A stretch of DNA of 64,000 nt, taken from positions 7,759,772-7,823,771 of the forward strand of contig NW_004454210.1 of NCBI RefSeq assembly GCF_000283155.1, written 5' to 3'. The notes under the pieces were generated by a model, which saw only the letters and a list, made by a program, of their open reading frames with translations, was not told the origin of the DNA and did no database searches. The position numbers and the translations under genes were made by a program. Shown one piece after another: positions 58,871 to 64,000 of this stretch. The DNA is from Ceratotherium simum simum (Eukaryota > Chordata > Mammalia > Perissodactyla > Rhinocerotidae). Positions within the stretch are counted from its first letter, which is position 1; the number at the start of each line of letters is the position of its first letter.

Positions 58871-59825
58871 TTTTTGCCCCCAATACATGCATTATTCTTT
58901 TAATTTTAAAAATGTATTATTATTATTTTACAAATCACAATTATAATATTGAAATTCGTGTTCCTTTTTATCACTGGGGATTTTCTAACTAGGGTGAGTG
59001 TTAAGATGATCAGATATTCTCACATCAAATACTTGTTCCTTCCTTTTTCCACTTCCTTTGTTGCCTTTTTCTCCTTAATTATCAGAATAAGATTCACCAT
59101 GTTCACCCCCATGACCTGCACTAACATTTCTAGAAATGTGATCATTTCTTTATATTTGTTCAGTAAACATAGATTATCGATACATTACCCTTGAACTGAA
59201 TTCCCACTGTATATTGTAAATGCAATGTATTGGTGCCTAAAAGAATGTCATCATTGATGATAGACTGGTCATCTCCATGGGGGAGAAACCCAAGTACATT
59301 AAGGTGGACTAACTCACACTGGAGACCAGTCACATAATTTTGGTAACACAACACCCTCAGTTATCACACAGTGCAGAGAACTTGAATTGCCTTTTGACTG
59401 TCTGGATGAGGTTTTATGTTGGAATGTAAAGTTGTCACAGAGAAACAGAAAGTCCTGTTCAAACCTGTTTGGGCATTCTTAAGGATAAATGATTGCTCTT
59501 TACTCCTTGGTTTATGGGACGGGGATACTTTCCATTGTTGATTTGGTCTGATAATCACATTGATGTAGAAAAAGGCTTTGTTAAGCATTATAGATAGTTT
59601 CATAAACTTTGAGGACCTCAAGGAAAAGAGTTTACTAGAGACTTGCTAGTGTCAACTTTGTACAACTTGAAAGTATAATCTATTACTCATTTAGGAAGCA
59701 TGGAATGAGATCACTAAGCATGTTATAGCATGACACTATTCCTGAAAATGAACACTAGTCCATTTATGGGGGTTAGAGGAGTCGATGGTCTAAATAAATC
59801 AAACACTAAAGAAAATAATAAAGTC
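58871..59825. other. Intergenic, unassigned
   Basis: 59195-59640 is less AT-rich and has no repeat signature I know; open frames of 64 and 85 codons on the minus strand have no family features. Nothing called. Confidence 0.45.
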
Positions 59826-59834
59826 TCATTCTTA

Positions 59835-60085
59835 GTAGGAACAGGAGCTACTATTTATTGAGCAACTATCTTCTACCACACACTATACTGAGCTCTTTTA
59901 ATGTATTATCTAATTTAACTACATCCTGACAATGATCCTATGAGGTGGGTACTATTATCACTGTTTTACGAGTAAGAGAAGTGAGACTAATAGATGTGAA
60001 AATCACCTACCTAAAGTCCCACATCTGGGAGGAACGGCAGAATTCAAACCAAGTCTGTCTGATTCGAAGTCTGAGTTCTTTGCAT
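59835..60085 (-). repeat. MIR SINE, near complete
   Basis: ctactatttattgagcaact, atgatcctatgaggtgggta, cactgttttacgagtaagag, cggcagaattcaaaccaagt is a good reverse MIR. Confidence 0.8.
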
Positions 60086-60196
60086 GACAAAATACTTCCT
60101 CTGTTTTTTATTCTCTGCTTCTTTTTGTTTTTAGTTAATAGTTAATTTTAAAAATAATACATGAATTCATTCTTCTTTTAAAGTATAGCCCATTAC

Positions 60197-60435
60197 ATGG
60201 GCCAGCCCAGTGGCGTAGCAATTAAGTGCTCACACTCCGCTTTGGCAGCCCAAGGGTCACAGGTTCAGATCCTGGGCGCGCGCAGACGCACCGCTTTTTA
60301 AGCCATGCTGTGGCAGCGTCCCATATAAACTAGAGGAAGATGGGCGCGGATGTTAACCCAGGCCAATCTTCTTTGGCAAAAAGAGGAGGATTGGCCCCGG
60401 ATGTTAGCTCAGGGCTGATCTTCCTCACAAAAAAG
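60197..60435 (+). mobile_element. ERE-type SINE
   Basis: Long-tail form, head ATGGGCCAGCCCAGTGG. Duplication atagcccattac (60185-60196) and atagcacattac (60436-60447), one mismatch. Confidence 0.93.
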
Positions 60436-60575
60436 ATAGCACATTACAGATGCACTTCAAGTCCCTTTTTACGCTCATCATTCATCCCAGTTCCCTCTCA
60501 CCTTCCCCAGAAGTAATATGACTTTATGTTTTGGTGGATCCTTAGGGATAATTTTTAAAATATCCATTAGATACA

Positions 60576-61541
60576 CAAGAAAAAATATTCAACATCATTA
60601 GTCATTATGGAAATGCAAATTTAAACCAGAATTAGATACTATTACACACCAATTAGAATATTAGAATGACTAAATAAAAAATAGCAATAACACCAAATAC
60701 TGGTAAGGATGCAGAAACTGGATCTCTCATACGAGGCTGGTCAGAATGCAAAATGATACACTCAGTCTGGAAAATGGTCTGCCAATTTCTCATGAAACTA
60801 AACATATACTTACCATACAATTCAGCAATCATATGCTTGAGCATTTACCCCAGAGCAATGAAAACACATTCACACATAAACTACACAGGAATGCTCAGGG
60901 CGGTTTTATCTTTGTCTGAAAACTGGAAACAACCCAAATGTCCTTCAGTGAGTGAATGGCTAAACAAAGTGTGGTACATCCATATGGTGGAATACTACAC
61001 AGCAACAAAAAGAAACAAGCTTTCGATATACACAGCAACAACTTGATCAGATCTTAAGGGAATTATGCTGAGTGAAAAAACACTTAAAAGTGTTATATAA
61101 TGTTTAATTTCACTTTTGTAACATTCTAGAAATGACAAAATTATAGAGAAGGAGAACAGATCAGTGGTTGCCAGGCATTAGAAAGGCGGGCGTGGGGAGC
61201 AGGATGAGTATGACTCTAAAGGGATAGCATGGAGAGATCTTGGTGGTGACGGTGATGGATCTCTGTATCTGGATTGTGGTGGTGGTTACACAAATCTACA
61301 TATGTGACAAAATTGCATAGAAGTACACACACACACACACACACACACGCAAATGAATGCACATAAAACTGGTGAAATCTGAATAAGGTTGTAGATTAAT
61401 GTCACTTTCCTGGTTCTGATATTGAACCCTACTTATGTAATATCATTGGCAGAAACTGGATTGAGGATACATAGGATCTCACTATGCTATTTTTTGCAAC
61501 TTCCTATTAATCCACAATTACTTAAAATTTCAGAAGTACAA
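60576..61541 (+). mobile_element. 5'-truncated old L1
   Basis: ORF2 C-terminal relic, with an open stretch at 60753-61046 (..[20 protein letters not shown]) and L1 3'UTR to 61541. Target duplication aaaatatccatta (60557-60569, 61542-61554), extended by one mismatch and five further matches. Contains a (CA)n at 61325-61348. Confidence 0.85.
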
Positions 61542-61738
61542 AAAATATCCATTACATACATACATGTTCCTGTGTAAAATTTCTAGTGTTGATTTTTGTA
61601 AGTATGTGTTTTTTCCATAATAGTATCATCCTAAAGGTGTCATTCTGTAAACTTGATTGCTCACTCAACATTCTGTTTTTGAAATTCATCCAAATTAATA
61701 CATGGAGACCTAGGTCTGTAACTACTGCATAGGATTCT

Positions 61739-61913
61739 TTTTTTTTTTTTTTTTTCTTTTGTGAGGAAGATCAGCCCTGAGCTAACATCCATGCCAATCC
61801 TCTTTTTGCTGAGGAAGACCCGCTCTGAGCTAACATCTATTGCCAACCCTCCTCCTTTCCCCCGACCCTTTTTCTCCCCAAAGCCTCAGTAGATAGTTGT
61901 ATGTCATAGTTGC
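61739..61913 (-). mobile_element. 5'-truncated ERE-type SINE lacking the tRNA head
   Basis: Only the composite tail: T run, gtgaggaagatcagccctga, gctgaggaagacccgctctg, ttctccccaaagcctcagta, ending at gttgtatgtcatagt. No box A or B. Exact duplication tgcataggattct at 61726-61738 and 61914-61926. Confidence 0.92.
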
Positions 61914-62109
61914 TGCATAGGATTCTATTATATGACTATGTCGCGTTTTATTTATCCCTCTCCAATTTATGAACACTTCCATTTTTGCCGATGTTTTCCT
62001 ATTAGAAAGCTTGCTGTGATGAATATCCTTGAATGAGATTTGTTGTGCGTGTGTGCGAGTATTTCTAGCATAGTATTTCCTATACTTAGAGGTAATAAAA
62101 ATACTAGCT

Positions 62110-62235
62110 GTCAATATTTATTGAGCACTGGCTATAATATTGTTATGATTGGTGAGGAAACTGAGAAGTTAACTAACTTGCCAAAACTCATACAGCCAGT
62201 AAGTGGCAGAATTCAAACCCATCCTCTCCAACACT
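62110..62235 (-). repeat. MIR SINE
   Basis: aatatttattgagcactggc, gaggaaactgagaagttaac, cagccagtaagtggcagaat, tcaaacccatcctctcc: reverse MIR. Confidence 0.8.
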
Positions 62236-62495
62236 GACACCGTATTTTTAACCAGTGCAGCGTGCTGCTGCCTCCTGCAGCATTCAGTTAAAATCTTCTG
62301 GTCTTCTTCCCTGCACGTTTATCCAGGCATCCTCAATCTGTACTTTACACTTTAATCTTGCAACCTAAAATGGCACCTTTTTATTTATTCTAGTTAACTA
62401 AATCTTCTTGATTTGAGACCATAATTCTAGTATGTTGAGATTAATATTTACTTTAAGCACAAGAGTTTTTAGAGCATTATCTATTAAAGTGTTTC
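62236..62495. other. Intergenic, nothing seen
   Basis: No recognised feature. Confidence 0.45.
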
Positions 62496-62499
62496 TGCC

Positions 62500-63190
62500 T
62501 AAAAGTTGAACCTGAATCTAATTGGGTTCCTAGAGTTAACTTCCACTTAGAGGAAATATAAAAGATAGAGGAATAGTTAAAAGATACCACAGGGAAAAAA
62601 ACTAAAATATCCATAATGTAGAATATTCTATAGGACAATTAACAGTTTTTGCAACAAATCAATGTCATGAAAAAAGTGTGTATGTGCATGCACATGTTTG
62701 TGCATGTGTGGGTGGGAGTTTTCTAAATTAAAATAAAAGCTGTAACAACCAATTATAATGTGTAAACCTTATTTGTACCCAAATTTGAATAAACTAACTA
62801 AAAAGAGACATTTTGAGATGATTGGGGAAGTAGGATTATGGGGACTAAATGGTATACCAAGGGTACCAAGGGATTATTGCTAATTTTGGTAAGTGCTAAA
62901 AAAGCATTGTGGTTATGCAAGAAACTGTACACTTAAAAAATATTTTAAAATGTTACATATACAAATAAATATGTATATTTCAAAATATATTTTTTAAAAA
63001 AGATTCTTAACAAAGTATCTGCAGATGAAATGATATGATAGCTGGAATTTGCTTTAGAATACTCTGGGGGAGAAAAGGATGGATTCAGCGAACGGTGCAA
63101 AATCTGGATAATTGAATCTGGCAGATAAATATATAGATGTTCATTGTACTTTTCTATTTAATTTTTAATATGTTAAACACATTTTATAAT
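62500..63190 (+). repeat. L1M 3'UTR fragments
   Basis: gaatctaattgggttcctag, acattttgagatgattgggg, gggattattgctaattttgg, gtaagtgctaaaaaagcatt and tgtggttatgcaagaaactg follow the L1M 3'UTR. Boundaries approximate. Confidence 0.6.
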
Positions 63191-63194
63191 AAAT

Positions 63195-63490
63195 TTTAAA
63201 GTGTTTTTATTATAAAAGTCATATAAACCATGATGGGGGAAGGTCGAAGTTTAGAAAAGAGAAAAAATAGAGCTCATAACCCACTACCCAGAGACAGCCA
63301 CTGTTAAAATTTAGGTGTGTTTTCTTCTAATATTTTTCTATGTATCTTTTTGATTTGATTTTCATAATTAAGGTGAAAATCTATATATGATATTGTGTTC
63401 CACTTTTCCTCTTTACTTATATAAGCATTTTTTAATATTATCATGAATCTTCTTAAGCATCATATTTACTATCAGCATAATAGTTCCTTG
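63195..63490. repeat. Old interspersed repeat, family unassigned
   Basis: ataaaagtcatataaaccat, cccactacccagagacagcc, actgttaaaatttaggtgtg, ttcttctaatatttttctat: same family as the split repeat at 60120-62040. Confidence 0.5.
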
Positions 63491-63562
63491 AGTAGTTATA
63501 CCCAGGCTGCATTTGATGCCTCTCCTCTGTGCTCGTAGATCATTCTATTAAGAGTTAAGCAG

Positions 63563-63794
63563 GGCTGGCCCAGTGGCCTAGTGGTTAAGTTTGGCAAGCT
63601 CCACTTCAGTGGCCTGGGTTCAGTTCCTGGGTGTGGACCTACACCATCCCCATGCTGTGCTGGCAACCCATATACAAAATAGAGGAAAACTGACACAGAT
63701 GTTAGCTCAGGGCAAATCTTCCTCAAGCAAAAAGAGGAAGATTGGCAACAGATGTTAGCTCAGGGAGAATCTTCCTCAGCAAAACACCAAAAAA
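63563..63794 (+). mobile_element. ERE-type SINE
   Basis: Long-tail form, head CAGGGCTGGCCCAGTGG, relatively diverged. Weak flanking repeat (aagagtta at left, gagagttctaa at right). Confidence 0.9.
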
Positions 63795-64000
63795 AAGAGA
63801 GTTCTAATCAGGCATTTATTCTGTATCACATTTTTGTGGGGGAGAAATGCAGTCTCCTCCTGTATACCAAACCTAACACAGTGCTTGACAGACAACAGAT
63901 ACTTAATAAATATTTATGCAAATTTAATGAAAAAATTGTTAGTTTTTTTGGATTATTCAATTAGCTGTGTGTAATGGCCCATGTTACTTTATTTTACCAA
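63795..64000. other. Window end, L2-like end only
   Basis: ctaacacagtgcttgacaga, cagatacttaataaatattt is an L2/MIR-like 3' end at 63868-63925. Confidence 0.45.

Larger units (their letters stand above)
60120..62040. repeat. Old repeat split by an L1 and two EREs, family unassigned
   Basis: Pieces 60120-60196, 60436-60575, 61555-61738 and 61927-62040 read as one old interspersed repeat when the insertions are removed (..aataatacatgaattcattc, ..cttccccagaagtaatatga, ..tctattatatgactatgtc, ..gctgtgatgaatatccttg). Probably L1-related; not named. Confidence 0.5.

Noticed and set aside
1870..63794. tRNA genes suggested by box A/box B-like sequences in many places
   Set aside because: All belong to ERE or MIR SINE heads with SINE bodies, tails and target duplications; none forms a complete tRNA gene.

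Overview
This is a mammalian nuclear window. It carries one real protein-coding gene, ACTR2 (actin-related protein 2, the ARP2 subunit of the Arp2/3 complex), on the minus strand with all nine coding exons. Exon 1 is in a CpG island near 34.7 kb and the stop codon is at 973-975. The nine exons total 1185 bases, giving 394 codons plus stop. Every junction is GT-AG and the reading frame is unbroken. I read each boundary off the sequence.

At least 26 copies of a tRNA-derived SINE of the perissodactyl ERE type occur in both orientations (head like GGGGCCGGCCC..GTTAAGTG.., box B GGTTCGGATCC). This points to a horse, rhinoceros or tapir relative. The flavour of the SINE head looks more like rhinoceros or tapir than my memory of horse ERE-1, but I hold that loosely.

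Layout. 1-972: ACTR2 3'UTR, running off the window. 973-34720: ACTR2 exons and introns; the introns hold 11 EREs, a MER5A-type hAT element, L2 and MIR fragments, an old L1 (6.36-8.6 kb) and a 5'-truncated L1 in intron 1. 34.3-35.3 kb: CpG island and promoter, with ETS and GC-box motifs and a 16-base G tract on the gene strand. 35.3-64 kb: intergenic DNA upstream of ACTR2 with no gene I can support. It is made of L1 fragments, MIR and L2 fossils, a solo ERV1-type LTR with a 4-bp target duplication (45441-46089), a full-length-like but dead L1 (49230-56105) carrying two later EREs, and many more EREs.

Several nested insertions give a relative chronology: MIR, then L1, then EREs at 37-40 kb; an L1 with two EREs stacked on one target site at 43.5-44.1 kb; an older repeat split by an L1 and two EREs at 60-62 kb. 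There are two 100-N assembly gaps (11865-11964, 38351-38450). The second is flanked by an identical 28-base sequence and looks like a false gap.

I found no sign of a previously undescribed biological system. The notable items are genome-evolution and assembly observations.
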